Source: Prevotella sp. (GTDB lineage: Bacteria > Bacteroidota > Bacteroidia > Bacteroidales > Bacteroidaceae). Taken from it: a stretch of 41,084 nt of DNA. The notes under the pieces are model-generated. The model did no database searches. It saw only the letters and a list, made by a program, of their open reading frames with translations, and had not been told where the DNA came from. The stretch is taken from the NCBI GenBank assembly GCA_017428805.1, contig JAFRQC010000038.1, positions 1 through 41,084 on the forward strand, read 5' to 3'. Positions 1 through 8,032 of the stretch are shown one piece after another (position 1 is the first letter of the stretch; the number at the start of each line of letters is the position of its first letter). The position numbers and the translations under genes are program-made.

Positions 1-49
1 CTTTGGGAAGGATGACTTTTGCTAGCATCATATAGGGATTCTCGTTCAT
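1..49 (-). CDS. Partial CDS, probable insertion-sequence transposase N-terminus
   Basis: Only the first 16 codons are present; the gene runs off the left end of the window. The peptide begins MNENPYMMLAKVILPK. The same first 15 codons, with the same upstream 91 bases, occur in opposite orientation at the right end. A TAnnTTTG promoter element lies 18 bases upstream of the ATG. A sequence repeated exactly and cut at both contig ends is most simply an insertion sequence, and the short N-terminus resembles ISL3/ISAon1-type transposases as I recall them. That family call is weak because too little is visible. Confidence 0.45.
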   Translation of the reverse strand, partial: MNENPYMMLAKVILPK

Positions 50-140
50 ACCAGTACTCTTTGTGTGCAAAGGTACTAACAAATGACGAGAAATAAACAA
101 TTAGACTAATTTTTCAACACAGGGTTTTGCAAGTGAGCCG
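5..140 (-). mobile_element. Left copy of insertion-sequence end (136-bp repeat)
   Basis: These 136 bases are the exact reverse complement of 40949-41084. Similarity stops abruptly at position 140 (inner side), so an element boundary beginning GGCTCACTTG on the element strand probably lies there. The copy holds the terminal sequence, a promoter and the start of an outward-reading gene. Adjacent flanks differ between the two copies, as expected for independent insertions. The rest of the element lies outside the window. Confidence 0.75.
68..75 (-). promoter_or_regulatory. -7 promoter element of the left IS gene
   Basis: On the minus strand this reads TACCTTTG, a perfect match to the Bacteroidota -7 consensus TAnnTTTG. 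It is 18 bases upstream of the ATG of the partial gene. Confidence 0.65.
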
Positions 141-167
141 GAATTTTAGTCAAATTTATCAAAATGC

Positions 168-635
168 CTACATAACTACATTAATAGCCGAATATATATC
201 TGATAATCAATAATATATAGAAATATTTATATACATAATAACTACATTATAACTACATATAACTACATTCAAACTACACAAAATGGAGATTTATAGGCAC
301 TAAAGTTTTGGAAAATGGTGATGAAAGAGGCGGAAAGGATAGAGGTGAGTTGAAAATTCTCGAGAGAATTTGGGAGAAAGGATAGGGTAAAGTCGGAGTT
401 TAGTTAGGGTAAAGTCCGAAATTCTCTCGAGAATTTTGGAGAGAAGGCTGGAGAAAGCCAGAGGAATGTATGAGATAGATGAGGGTTTAGACGGCTTAAA
501 AGGCGTGAAAATGGTCAAATCCATGTAGTTTGCATGTAGTTATATGTAGTTATAATGTAGTTTCTATGTAATTAATTATGTTAATTAACCTTCTGATTAT
601 GAGAAAGATAATACAATTTCAATGTAGTTATGTAG
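168..635. repeat. Nested inverted arrays of AACTACAT/ATGTAGTT
   Basis: Three inverted repeats share nearly one centre. Outer arms are 168-182 and 621-635 (15 bp, perfect). Middle arms are 240-279 and 523-562 (38 of 40 matches). Inner arms are 353-371 and 419-437 (19 bp, perfect, each with a CTCGAG core). Centres fall at about 401.5, 401 and 395. The middle arms consist of the octamer AACTACAT starting at 240, 251, 261 and 272, mirrored by ATGTAGTT at 523, 534, 544 and 555, with a degenerate copy at 566. The 10-11 bp spacing places the copies on one face of the helix. The core also holds a direct repeat, TAGGGTAAAGTC, at 383 and 405. No convincing gene is present. Function is unknown; an iteron-like protein-binding site or a small palindromic element are possibilities. 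Confidence 0.8.
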
Positions 636-690
636 TTAAAAACACATGATGCGTATCTTTTCCCGTCTTTTTCTGTTTTACTTTCTTTTA

Positions 691-744
691 TTCTCTTTTA
701 TTCTTCTTTATTCTCTTTTATTCTTCTTTATTCTTTTATTTGCC
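691..744. repeat. 20-bp pyrimidine-rich tandem repeat
   Basis: Two exact copies of a 20-bp unit, TTCTCTTTTATTCTTCTTTA, lie at 691-710 and 711-730, followed by a partial third copy. The tract sits about 100 bases upstream of the dehydrogenase promoter and is one strand-biased pyrimidine run. Its function is unknown; copy number could vary by slippage. Confidence 0.7.
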
Positions 745-835
745 ATAAAAGTGCGGAAGATTTCCGAATAGACCAATGTTTTTTAGAAAAAAGTGAAAAA
801 TTGTGCGAATATTTGTTTGTTCGCTCATATATTCG

Positions 836-843
836 TACCTTTG
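836..843 (+). promoter_or_regulatory. -7 promoter element for the SDR gene
   Basis: TACCTTTG followed by CACC matches the Bacteroidota -7 consensus. It lies 27 bases before the ATG at 871 and rules out the longer in-frame start at 793, which would lie upstream of the promoter. Confidence 0.8.
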
Positions 844-870
844 CACCGATTCAACAAACATATTAGACTT

Positions 871-1581
871 ATGAAACAAAAGATTGTATTGGTAACTGGT
901 GCCAATAAAGGCATCGGATTTGGGATTGCGAAGTATCTCGGCCTCAGTGGCTGGAAAGTGATTATTGGTGCCCGCGATGAGCAGCGCGCCACAAAAGCCA
1001 TCGGCGAACTGAAGGCTGCCGGCATCGACGTGCTTGGCTGGGTGAACATCGAACTGAAAGACCTCGCAAATGTCGAGCAGGCCGCCAAGGAGATCAACGA
1101 GAAATATCCTGAGTTGACGCTTTTGGTTAACAATGCCGGCATCCCTGGCGATATGAGCGTCGACAGCGAGCATACGGAGATCAGCGTGATTCGCGAGACG
1201 CTCGACGTGAACTTCATCGGCACCTTCGCCCTCACCAAGGCTTTGATACCGCTGATTGCCAAGAACGAAGGCCGCATCGCCAACGTGACCGTGCCCTCAG
1301 AGATCAGTCCCTATTGGCATCCGCTGGCCTACGTCGCCAGCAAGGCAGCCCAGAATGCGATGATGGGCGTGATGGCCATCGAATTCCAGCAGAGCAACAC
1401 GCCTGTGGAGATCTTCTCCGTCCACCCAGGCCCCACGACCACCGATTTGAACGGCAACATGTCGCTTCCTGGTTTCCACGACATCGAGACCGTAGGCCAG
1501 AAGTTTGCAGAACTGATCAATGACGGTCAGAACCACCAGGGCGAGTTTATCGAACTCTATCCGATTGTAAAGGAAGATTAA
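871..1581 (+). CDS. Short-chain dehydrogenase/reductase (SDR) family oxidoreductase
   Basis: A 236-residue classical SDR, probably a cytosolic NAD(P)H-dependent oxidoreductase; the substrate cannot be read from sequence. The nucleotide-binding glycine motif TGANKGIG is at residues 9-16, NNAG at 87-90 and the catalytic YxxxK pair at Tyr154 and Lys158. The usual catalytic serine region reads VTVPSE, so Ser143 or Ser146 would have to serve. The length is typical of the family. The start at 871 is chosen because a strong promoter ends 27 bases upstream, so the longer frame from 793 would not be transcribed in full. The gene is monocistronic and converges with the K+ channel gene, only three bases separating the stop codons and no obvious terminator between them. 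The family assignment is firm; the role is unknown. Confidence 0.93.
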   Translation: MKQKIVLVTGANKGIGFGIAKYLGLSGWKVIIGARDEQRATKAIGELKAAGIDVLGWVNIELKDLANVEQAAKEINEKYPELTLLVNNAGIPGDMSVDSEHTEISVIRETLDVNFIGTFALTKALIPLIAKNEGRIANVTVPSEISPYWHPLAYVASKAAQNAMMGVMAIEFQQSNTPVEIFSVHPGPTTTDLNGNMSLPGFHDIETVGQKFAELINDGQNHQGEFIELYPIVKED

Positions 1582-1584
1582 GTC

Positions 1585-2415
1585 TTACGACAGCTTTGTT
1601 CCGCAGTTGGGGCAGAAATGATCGGTCTCACGCACCGTGGCATCGCACTGCGGACAATGCCTTTCCTCTTCATTCGCCTTTTCAGCTGTTTTCGTGTCAT
1701 CAATGATGTTGGCTGTGACGATACCCGTCGGCACGGCGATGATGGTATAGCCTAGGAGCATGACGAAAGCCGAGAGCAGACGGCCTATAGGGGTTACTGG
1801 AGTGATGTCGCCATAACCCACCGTCGTCATGGTCACGATGGCCCAATAGACGGATGTGCCCAGATCGGTGAAAGCCGTTCCTGGTCTGCCGGTCTCAATC
1901 ATGAACATCAATGTACCCAGGCAAGTGACCAGGATCAGTACGAACAGGAAATAGACGGTGATTTTGGTGAAACTCTTCCTGAGCGAACGCAGCAGGAGAT
2001 GTCCTTCATTGATGTAATTGAACAGTTTGAAGATGCGGAAGATGCGTATGAACCGGAACGAACGGAGCAGGATCATATACCGTGCGTTGGGGAAGAAATA
2101 GGAGAGATAAGGCGGCATGATGGCCAGCAGGTCGATGATGCCGAAGAAGCTCAGCACATAGTCTTTTGGACGCGGCGAACAGTAGACACGCGCTATATAT
2201 TCTAAGGTGAAGAAGAAGGTCAGGAGATATTCCAGCACCTCTAATGTCAGCTTGAAGGTTCGCGCCAGCTCGGGAATCGTCTCAATAAACGAGATGATGA
2301 TACTCAGCGAGATAGCCACAATCAATACCAAGTCAAAGATACGCCCCATGGGCACGTCTGACTCAAACATAATACTATACAGCTTTTCTTTCTCAAGCCA
2401 TTTGGGTTTCTTCAT
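1585..2415 (-). CDS. Voltage-gated-type potassium channel with C-terminal zinc ribbon
   Basis: A 276-residue inner-membrane ion channel of the six-transmembrane type. An arginine-rich S4-like helix is visible around residues 112-130 (spaced RxxR pattern in RSFRFIRIFRIFK). The K+ selectivity filter TVGYGD is at 198-203, between the last two membrane helices. The last about 20 residues form a zinc ribbon with CxxC pairs at Cys254/Cys257 and Cys268/Cys271. K+ selectivity follows from the filter; the metal-binding tail is inferred from cysteine spacing. The gene has its own promoter (2436-2443) and stands alone, converging with the SDR gene. The cytosolic ribbon could tune gating or assembly, but nothing here shows that. 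Confidence 0.93.
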   Translation of the reverse strand: MKKPKWLEKEKLYSIMFESDVPMGRIFDLVLIVAISLSIIISFIETIPELARTFKLTLEVLEYLLTFFFTLEYIARVYCSPRPKDYVLSFFGIIDLLAIMPPYLSYFFPNARYMILLRSFRFIRIFRIFKLFNYINEGHLLLRSLRKSFTKITVYFLFVLILVTCLGTLMFMIETGRPGTAFTDLGTSVYWAIVTMTTVGYGDITPVTPIGRLLSAFVMLLGYTIIAVPTGIVTANIIDDTKTAEKANEEERHCPQCDATVRETDHFCPNCGTKLS

Positions 2416-2435
2416 ATTCTATCACGTTTTGAGTG

Positions 2436-2443
2436 CAAATTTA
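2436..2443 (-). promoter_or_regulatory. -7 promoter element for the K+ channel gene
   Basis: Minus strand reads TAAATTTG followed by CAC, matching TAnnTTTG, 20 bases upstream of the ATG at 2415. Confidence 0.6.
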
Positions 2444-2485
2444 CGAAAAAATTTCAAAATCCTCCTCAATTTCCAAAATATTCAC

Positions 2486-2493
2486 TATCTTTG
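2486..2493 (+). promoter_or_regulatory. -7 promoter element for the small membrane protein/pepD unit
   Basis: TATCTTTG followed by CA matches the consensus. It lies 93 bases before the ATG at 2587, so the transcript has a leader of roughly 85-90 bases, longer than most in the window. Confidence 0.7.
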
Positions 2494-2586
2494 CAACGAA
2501 TTCTATCGTCATAATAAGCCGAATCGGCGCAAAAGTGGTACAAATTGTACATTCGGAATAGTAAGTCATTTTTAAAATAAAAATAG

Positions 2587-2802
2587 ATGTTTGTATCAGA
2601 AATTTCATTGTGGGGTGCGGCCATCGTGGCGTGCGTTGTGATAGTAGCGATGGTGGCATTGGCCTTCTCTGACAACAAGATGCTGCAGGGAGGCGTCCCG
2701 ACCTTTGATGGGCTGCTTGTCACTCTGTTGCTTGTAGCCGCCTCTTTCGTGGCCAATATATTGGCGGGAGTGGTAGCGCTGGACTTTATAAAACACAAAT
2801 GA
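2587..2802 (+). CDS. Small two-helix membrane protein upstream of pepD
   Basis: A 71-residue protein that I do not recognise by family. Two hydrophobic stretches, about residues 8-27 and 43-66, predict two transmembrane helices joined by a short polar loop (SDNKMLQGGVPTFDG); the C-terminus is basic (DFIKHK). It shares a promoter at 2486-2493 with pepD, whose ATG begins one base after this stop codon, so the two are almost certainly co-transcribed and perhaps translationally coupled. The shared operon is the only clue to its role. Coding is supported by the position between promoter and pepD, the membrane pattern and the tight spacing. Confidence 0.8.
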   Translation: MFVSEISLWGAAIVACVVIVAMVALAFSDNKMLQGGVPTFDGLLVTLLLVAASFVANILAGVVALDFIKHK

Positions 2803-2803
2803 T

Positions 2804-4249
2804 ATGAAAACTACAACAGAACGTGTGTTCCAGATTTTTAAGGAACTGAACCAGATTCCACGCCCTTCACACCATGAAGAGCGAGTTGCTGATTATCTGT
2901 GCAGGTTTGCTGAACGGCTGAATCTGCCCTATAAGCGCGACAAGGAGAACTGCGTCGTCATCAGCAAGCCTGCCACCAAAGGATATGAGGGTGCAGAGCC
3001 TGTCGTGCTGCTCAACCACATGGATATGGTTTGCGTGGGCATGAGCGATCCGCTTAACACGCCTATCGATGCCTATATAGAGAATGGATGGATGAAGGCA
3101 CGAGGCACGTCGCTGGGTGCTGACAACGGCATCGGACTGTCTATGGCACTTGCTGTGCTGGAGAGCGACGAGATTGTGCATGGCCCGCTGGAGGTCATTA
3201 CTACCACCAATGAGGAGGACGGCATGTCAGGAGCTTCACAGCTGAGCAGGGACTTCCTGAAGGGTCGCAAGGTCATAAACCTTGATTCGGAAGACTATGA
3301 TACCATCACGACGGGGGCAGCTGGTGCCTGCCTGCAGTTCCATCGTATCCCCATGGAGCGTAAGAGCGTGAATGGAGCAGGTTGGCACGTCATCAACATC
3401 AATGGTGGTCTGGGCGGTCATTCCGGCGTCGACATCAACAAGGGACGGTGCAGTGCCGTCAAGGTGGCGTGGGCGTTTTTGGATGCCATCCGCACCAAAC
3501 ACGATATAGAGGTAGCTTCCATCAATATCGGTGAAGCCAACGCCTCCATCGCATCGTCGGGAGAAATCATCATCCATACGCCATCAGGCGACAATGATTT
3601 CCTGATGGAGCAAGTGAAAGAAATCAACGAGCAGCTGCACGAGCTATACGGCGATACAGACCTCAATATTCGTTGTACCATTAACGAATTCCCACCTCAG
3701 AAGACCGTCATCAATCCCGAAGCCATCAACGCCCTGATGAACTGTCTGGAGCAGGTTCCACAGGGAGTCATCAAGATGAGTGAGTCAATGGAGGACACCG
3801 TTGAGACATCCAACAACATCGGGCGTATTCAGACGGAAGAGGATTGTATCTTCATTTCCACCCATACTCGTAGTTTCATCGACACCGACATGAAGGAACT
3901 GAGCCGCAAGATTGCCGATGTCTTTGCTGAGAACGGGGCAAAGTCGGAGATGGTGATGTCGGCTCCTGCCTGGCAGGAAGACCAGCAGTCTGCATTCCTC
4001 CAGCTTACATCCGACACGTTCCATGATGTGCTGGGCTGGCGCCCACGAATGGTGGCTATGCACTTCGTCCTTGAAGCTGGGTTCTTCGTCGAGCACTATC
4101 CTGGCATTCAGATTGCCAGTATCGGCCCTCGCATCGTAGAGCCTCACTCAACAAGCGAACGTGTGGAACTGAAGACCATAGAGGATATCTGGCAAGTGCT
4201 CATTGAACTCCTCAAACGTCTTGCTGACGGTACAAGCTACTCAAAGTAA
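2804..4249 (+). CDS. pepD: Aminoacyl-histidine dipeptidase (PepD-like, M20C)
   Basis: A 481-residue cytosolic metallopeptidase of the M20 family, PepD branch, expected to cleave dipeptides such as Xaa-His. Metal-binding features are visible: HMDMV (His72, Asp74), GADNGIG with Asp107, and the Glu-Glu pair at 137-138 that supplies the catalytic base and a metal ligand. Full length matches the family (about 480). A second PepD-like gene at 33369-34826 has the same motifs but is clearly divergent, so this is a paralogue pair rather than a recent duplication. It is the second gene of an operon with a small membrane protein and is closed by a strong hairpin at 4262-4300. The exact peptide preference is inferred from the family. 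Confidence 0.93.
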   Translation: MKTTTERVFQIFKELNQIPRPSHHEERVADYLCRFAERLNLPYKRDKENCVVISKPATKGYEGAEPVVLLNHMDMVCVGMSDPLNTPIDAYIENGWMKARGTSLGADNGIGLSMALAVLESDEIVHGPLEVITTTNEEDGMSGASQLSRDFLKGRKVINLDSEDYDTITTGAAGACLQFHRIPMERKSVNGAGWHVININGGLGGHSGVDINKGRCSAVKVAWAFLDAIRTKHDIEVASINIGEANASIASSGEIIIHTPSGDNDFLMEQVKEINEQLHELYGDTDLNIRCTINEFPPQKTVINPEAINALMNCLEQVPQGVIKMSESMEDTVETSNNIGRIQTEEDCIFISTHTRSFIDTDMKELSRKIADVFAENGAKSEMVMSAPAWQEDQQSAFLQLTSDTFHDVLGWRPRMVAMHFVLEAGFFVEHYPGIQIASIGPRIVEPHSTSERVELKTIEDIWQVLIELLKRLADGTSYSK

Positions 4250-4261
4250 TATATAAAAGTA

Positions 4262-4300
4262 AAATCGCTAAGTGCTTTATTCTAAGCGACTTAGCGATTT
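4262..4300. terminator. Bidirectional terminator between pepD and tRNA-Gln
   Basis: A perfect 12-bp stem, AAATCGCTAAGT (4262-4273) with ACTTAGCGATTT (4289-4300), encloses a 15-base loop. T-rich bases follow on both strands, so it can end pepD from the left and the tRNA transcript from the right. Confidence 0.8.
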
Positions 4301-4306
4301 CTTCTG

Positions 4307-4377
4307 TTGGGGTACTCGGACTCGAACCAAGAATGACAGGACCAGAATCTGTAGTGTTACCATTACACCATACCCCA
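4307..4377 (-). tRNA. tRNA-Gln (anticodon CUG)
   Basis: The minus strand folds as a cloverleaf: acceptor TGGGGTA paired with TACCCCA, a D arm with GTGT/ACAC, an anticodon loop TTCTGGT (anticodon CTG, Gln), and a T arm containing GGTTCGAGTCC. The anticodon stem has an A-C mismatch next to the loop. The CCA end is not encoded. A TACCTTTG promoter lies 44 bases upstream, and the transcript ends at the 4262-4300 hairpin. Confidence 0.95.
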
Positions 4378-4421
4378 ATGTCAATTGCCATTCAGAACAC
4401 CCTTGTTCCGTTTTGCGGGTG

Positions 4422-4429
4422 CAAAGGTA
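4422..4429 (-). promoter_or_regulatory. -7 promoter element for tRNA-Gln
   Basis: Minus strand TACCTTTG followed by CACCC, 44 bases upstream of the tRNA 5' end. Confidence 0.75.
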
Positions 4430-4523
4430 GTGCTTTTTCTTGAATCACCAAAACTTTTTGGGGATTTTTTTATCAAAATACCCAATTTTCTCTAAATTAT
4501 TTTGCATTTCGCTCGATTTGCTG

Positions 4524-4531
4524 TACCTTTG
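4524..4531 (+). promoter_or_regulatory. -7 promoter element for rsfS-ftsH-cdsA
   Basis: TACCTTTG followed by CACAC matches the consensus and lies 25 bases before the rsfS ATG at 4557. No other consensus element is seen before ftsH or cdsA. Confidence 0.8.
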
Positions 4532-4556
4532 CACACTCAATACATTATTAATATAT

Positions 4557-4907
4557 ATGAACGAACTGGTTAAAACCATAACAGAAGCAATACAAGAGAA
4601 AAAAGGCAGCGGCATCGTCGTGGCTGACCTGACGAAGATCGGTGGCACCATCAGCAACTATTTCATCATCTGTGAAGGCAATTCGCCCACACAGGTGGAA
4701 GCCATCTGCGAGTCGGTGGGCGACATGTGCCGTGAGCGACTGAAAGAGAAACCCATGCATGTGGTGGGACTGGAGAATGCCCAGTGGGTGGCTATGGACT
4801 ACGGCGACGCGCTGGTACATATCTTCCTGCCAGACGTGAGAGCGTATTACGACCTGGAACACCTTTGGGAGGATGCAGAACTCACAAGAATCGAAGATTT
4901 GGATTAA
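4557..4907 (+). CDS. rsfS: Ribosome silencing factor RsfS
   Basis: A 116-residue protein of the RsfS/YbeB/Iojap family. Members bind ribosomal protein L14 and block subunit joining when nutrients are scarce. Family hallmarks are visible: a short helix, then DLTKIGGTISNYFIICEG, and near the C-terminus the conserved stretch ALVHIFLPDVRAYYDLEHLW. The start at 4557 is chosen because it directly follows the promoter at 4524-4531; a longer in-frame reading from 4440 would begin before it. It heads a three-gene operon with ftsH, 11 bases downstream, and cdsA, an order common in Bacteroidota that links ribosome control to membrane protein quality control. Confidence 0.95.
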   Translation: MNELVKTITEAIQEKKGSGIVVADLTKIGGTISNYFIICEGNSPTQVEAICESVGDMCRERLKEKPMHVVGLENAQWVAMDYGDALVHIFLPDVRAYYDLEHLWEDAELTRIEDLD

Positions 4908-4918
4908 AAGATTGAATA

Positions 4919-6982
4919 ATGGATAATACACCAAACAAGAACGGAAACGGTCCGAAGATGAACATGCCCAAGTTCAATATGAACTGGATCTATGCCATCG
5001 CCATCCTGGCGCTGGGCCTTTTATACTTTTCAAGTGGCGGACCTCAGAATAGCAGCGTCAGCCGTACGGCTACCTATTCTGATTTCAAGTCGATGATCGA
5101 CCACGGCTATGCCTCAAAGATTGTGATCAACAAGACGCAGGGCAATCTGAAGATGTACGTGAAGCCGGAGCATATCCGCGACGTGTTCCACCAGAGTGCC
5201 CAGCAGACGGGCAAGGATCCTTATGTCGAGGTGGAGTTCGGCTCGATAGATCAGGTGGAGGAGTATATCAATCAGGCCAAGGAGGCCAAGACGTTTACGG
5301 GCGACTACACTTATGAGAACCGTAAGGAGAATGACTTCCTGAACATGATCTTCTATAACATGTTCCCCATCCTCCTGCTGATCGCGCTGTGGATGTTCTT
5401 CATGCGCCGTATGGGCGGTGGAGGCATGGGCGCTGGCGGCAATGTGTTCAGCGTCGGTAAGTCGAAGGCGAAGATGTATGAGAAGGGCGGCGACCTGGGT
5501 ATCACGTTCAAGGACGTGGCCGGACAGGCTGGCGCCAAGCAGGAGATACAGGAGATTGTGGACTTCCTGAAGAATCCGCAGAAATATACCGAACTGGGTG
5601 GTAAGATTCCCAAGGGTGCCCTGTTGGTAGGTCCTCCGGGAACGGGTAAGACGCTGTTGGCGAAGGCTGTAGCCGGAGAGGCTGGCGTGCCTTTCTTCTC
5701 GATGTCGGGTTCCGACTTCGTGGAGATGTTCGTAGGCGTGGGAGCCTCTCGTGTCCGTGACTTGTTCCAGCAGGCGAAGACGAAGTCACCCTGTATCATC
5801 TTCATCGATGAGATTGATGCCGTAGGCCGTGCCCGTTCGAAGAATCCCGCTATGGGTGGCAACGATGAGCGCGAGAACACGCTGAATGCCCTGCTGACGG
5901 AGATGGACGGCTTTGGCACGAACTCGGGTGTGATCATCCTTGCAGCCACGAACCGTGCCGATATGCTCGACTCAGCCCTGCTGCGTGCAGGACGTTTCGA
6001 TCGTCAGATTCACGTCGATCTGCCTGACCTCAATGAGCGCAAGGAGGTGTTCAAGGTACATCTGAAGCCCGTGAAGACCGACGATAGTGTCGATATCGAC
6101 TTCCTCGCCCGTCAGACGCCAGGCTTCTCTGGTGCCGATATCGCCAATGTCTGTAACGAGGCGGCCCTGATTGCTGCCCGTCATAACTCGCAGACGGTGA
6201 AGAAGCAGGACTTCCTCGATGCCGTAGACCGTATCATCGGTGGTTTGGAAAAGAAGACGAAGGTGATGACGGAGGCCGAGAAACGTTCGATAGCCATCCA
6301 CGAGGCAGGCCACGCTACGATTTCGTGGTTTACGGAGTTTGCCAATCCGCTGGTGAAGGTCAGCATCGTGCCACGAGGTCAGGCCTTGGGTGCCGCCTGG
6401 TATCTGCCAGAGGAGCGTGTGCTCCAGACCAAGGAGGCGATGCTCGACGAGATGTGTTCGCTCTTGGGAGGCCGTGCTGCTGAAGAACTGTTTGTGGGGC
6501 ATATCTCCACTGGTGCGATGAACGACCTAGAGCGTACCACCAAACAGGCCTACGGTATGATTGCCTTCGCTGGTATGAGCGACAAACTGCCCAATATCTG
6601 TTACTACAATAATGCCGAGTATCAGTTCCAGAAGCCTTATTCCGAGACGACGGCGAAGATTATGGACGATGAGGTGCTGCGGATGATCAACGAGCAGTAC
6701 GAACGCGCCAAGAAAATTCTCACTGAACATAAAGAAGGTCACGCCCAACTGGCTCAACTGCTCATCGACCGTGAGGTGATCTTTGCTGAGGATGTCGAGA
6801 AAATCTTCGGCAAGCGTCCTTGGACCAGTCGTGCCGAGGAACTTCTTGAGGCCCAGATGAAGGCTGATGCCGAGCGTATGGCCGAGGAACGCGCTAGGGA
6901 ACTGGAGGCTCAGAAGGCAGAAGAGACGAAAAGCGACGCTGGCGACGGCGAGACAAAAGCCGACGAGAGCGAAGATAAATAA
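4919..6982 (+). CDS. ftsH: ATP-dependent zinc metalloprotease FtsH
   Basis: A 687-residue inner-membrane AAA+ protease that degrades unassembled or short-lived membrane and cytosolic proteins. Two membrane helices (about residues 23-38 and 143-162) flank a periplasmic segment. The AAA domain shows Walker A GPPGTGKT at 238-245, Walker B with DEID at 297-300 and an arginine-finger region (LLRAGRFDR, about 354-362). The zinc site HEAGH is at 461-465. The C-terminal 40 residues are a charged E/A/K-rich tail typical of Bacteroidota versions. It sits between rsfS and cdsA with short gaps (11 and 14 bases) and shares their promoter. Confidence 0.98.
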   Translation: MDNTPNKNGNGPKMNMPKFNMNWIYAIAILALGLLYFSSGGPQNSSVSRTATYSDFKSMIDHGYASKIVINKTQGNLKMYVKPEHIRDVFHQSAQQTGKDPYVEVEFGSIDQVEEYINQAKEAKTFTGDYTYENRKENDFLNMIFYNMFPILLLIALWMFFMRRMGGGGMGAGGNVFSVGKSKAKMYEKGGDLGITFKDVAGQAGAKQEIQEIVDFLKNPQKYTELGGKIPKGALLVGPPGTGKTLLAKAVAGEAGVPFFSMSGSDFVEMFVGVGASRVRDLFQQAKTKSPCIIFIDEIDAVGRARSKNPAMGGNDERENTLNALLTEMDGFGTNSGVIILAATNRADMLDSALLRAGRFDRQIHVDLPDLNERKEVFKVHLKPVKTDDSVDIDFLARQTPGFSGADIANVCNEAALIAARHNSQTVKKQDFLDAVDRIIGGLEKKTKVMTEAEKRSIAIHEAGHATISWFTEFANPLVKVSIVPRGQALGAAWYLPEERVLQTKEAMLDEMCSLLGGRAAEELFVGHISTGAMNDLERTTKQAYGMIAFAGMSDKLPNICYYNNAEYQFQKPYSETTAKIMDDEVLRMINEQYERAKKILTEHKEGHAQLAQLLIDREVIFAEDVEKIFGKRPWTSRAEELLEAQMKADAERMAEERARELEAQKAEETKSDAGDGETKADESEDK

Positions 6983-6996
6983 TATAAGGTACGCGT

Positions 6997-7845
6997 ATGA
7001 AAAATTTTATAGTTAGGACGATCACATCGGTGTTCTTCGTTGCCGCCATCGTGAGTTGCTTCCTGCGTCCGGAGGCGATGATATTCTTATTCGCACTTGT
7101 GACGGGTATGACCATTTGGGAGTTTACGGGTCTGGTAAACGATCGTAACCGTGTGGCTGTCAATCAGATGATTTCAACGGTGGCAGGCGTGTACTTCTTC
7201 CTGGCGATGGCTGGCTTCTGCAGCGGCATCACACCCCCTTCCATCTTCGTGCCTTATCTGGTTACGCTGATCTATCTGATGGTGGCGGAGCTCTATCTGA
7301 AGCAGGAAGATCCCGTTCACGACTGGGCTTACACGATGATGAGCCAGCTTTATATCGCCCTGCCGTTATCACTTTTGAACGTGCTGGCCTTCCAGTCTGA
7401 TGCCTCAGGCATCCACTTCGTGTGGTCTATCCCCCTCTCTGTCTTTGTGTTCCTTTGGATCAACGACGCAGGGGCCTATATCTGCGGTTCACTCTTGGGC
7501 AAGCACAAGCTCTTCCCCCGCATTTCTCCAGGCAAGTCGTGGGAAGGAAGCATCGGGGGAGGCATCCTGGTGATCATTGTTGCCGTTCTTGTGTGGTATC
7601 TCTCTGAGCAGTACGAACAGAACCCCCTTGGCCTGACTGCCATTGAATGGGCAGGTCTCGGCCTCGTGGTTGTCGTTTTCGGCACTTGGGGCGATCTCGT
7701 TGAGTCTCTCTTCAAGCGCACTCTTGGCATCAAGGACTCAGGCCACATCCTGCCTGGTCACGGTGGTATGCTCGACCGTTTCGACTCCACCCTGATGGCC
7801 GTCCCTGCCGCTGTCGTCTACCTTTACACGCTTCAGATGCTCTGA
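6997..7845 (+). CDS. cdsA: Phosphatidate cytidylyltransferase
   Basis: A 282-residue integral membrane enzyme that makes CDP-diacylglycerol from CTP and phosphatidate, the entry to phospholipid synthesis. The C-terminal family signature is clear: SLFKRTLGIKDSG, then LPGHGGMLDRFDS, holding the conserved Lys-Asp and Asp-Arg-x-Asp-Ser residues. About eight hydrophobic helices precede it. It is the last gene of the rsfS-ftsH-cdsA operon and begins 14 bases after ftsH. It converges with a lipoprotein gene across a 187-base gap. Confidence 0.97.
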   Translation: MKNFIVRTITSVFFVAAIVSCFLRPEAMIFLFALVTGMTIWEFTGLVNDRNRVAVNQMISTVAGVYFFLAMAGFCSGITPPSIFVPYLVTLIYLMVAELYLKQEDPVHDWAYTMMSQLYIALPLSLLNVLAFQSDASGIHFVWSIPLSVFVFLWINDAGAYICGSLLGKHKLFPRISPGKSWEGSIGGGILVIIVAVLVWYLSEQYEQNPLGLTAIEWAGLGLVVVVFGTWGDLVESLFKRTLGIKDSGHILPGHGGMLDRFDSTLMAVPAAVVYLYTLQML

Positions 7846-8032
7846 TGACATCCCCTTTTCTTACACTAATCACGTTGCTGAGTGGGAGAAAGGTGCCTGC
7901 AAACTGGGAGTCTGAAGGGCGTTGACAGGGAGTTCGAAGGGACTAAAGTTATTTTTAGCGGGCGGTAAAAAGTATTTCGGCGACCGCTGAAAACCGATTT
8001 TTATGCGGAGAACCTCATCTCTCCTGTATTTA
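7846..8032. other. 187-base convergent gap, weak hairpin
   Basis: No gene is evident. A partial direct repeat built on GGGAGT and GAAGGG lies around 7905-7945. A short hairpin (GCGGT paired with ACCGC) followed by a T-rich run ending near 8002 could terminate cdsA transcripts. The signal is weak. Confidence 0.3.

Noticed and set aside
300..524. 74-codon minus-strand reading frame in the centre of the inverted arrays
   Set aside because: Ser/Phe/Pro-rich peptide with no family resemblance, its ATG lies inside a repeat octamer, no promoter precedes it, and its codons are explained by the inner inverted repeat. Kept only as a possibility.
168..635. CRISPR array suspicion from the repeated AACTACAT octamers
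   Set aside because: Units are 8 bp with only 2-3 bp between them, far below CRISPR repeat and spacer sizes; no cas genes are present.
736..1173. Minus-strand frame over the start of the SDR gene
   Set aside because: It runs antisense to a clear SDR gene and across its promoter, with no support of its own.
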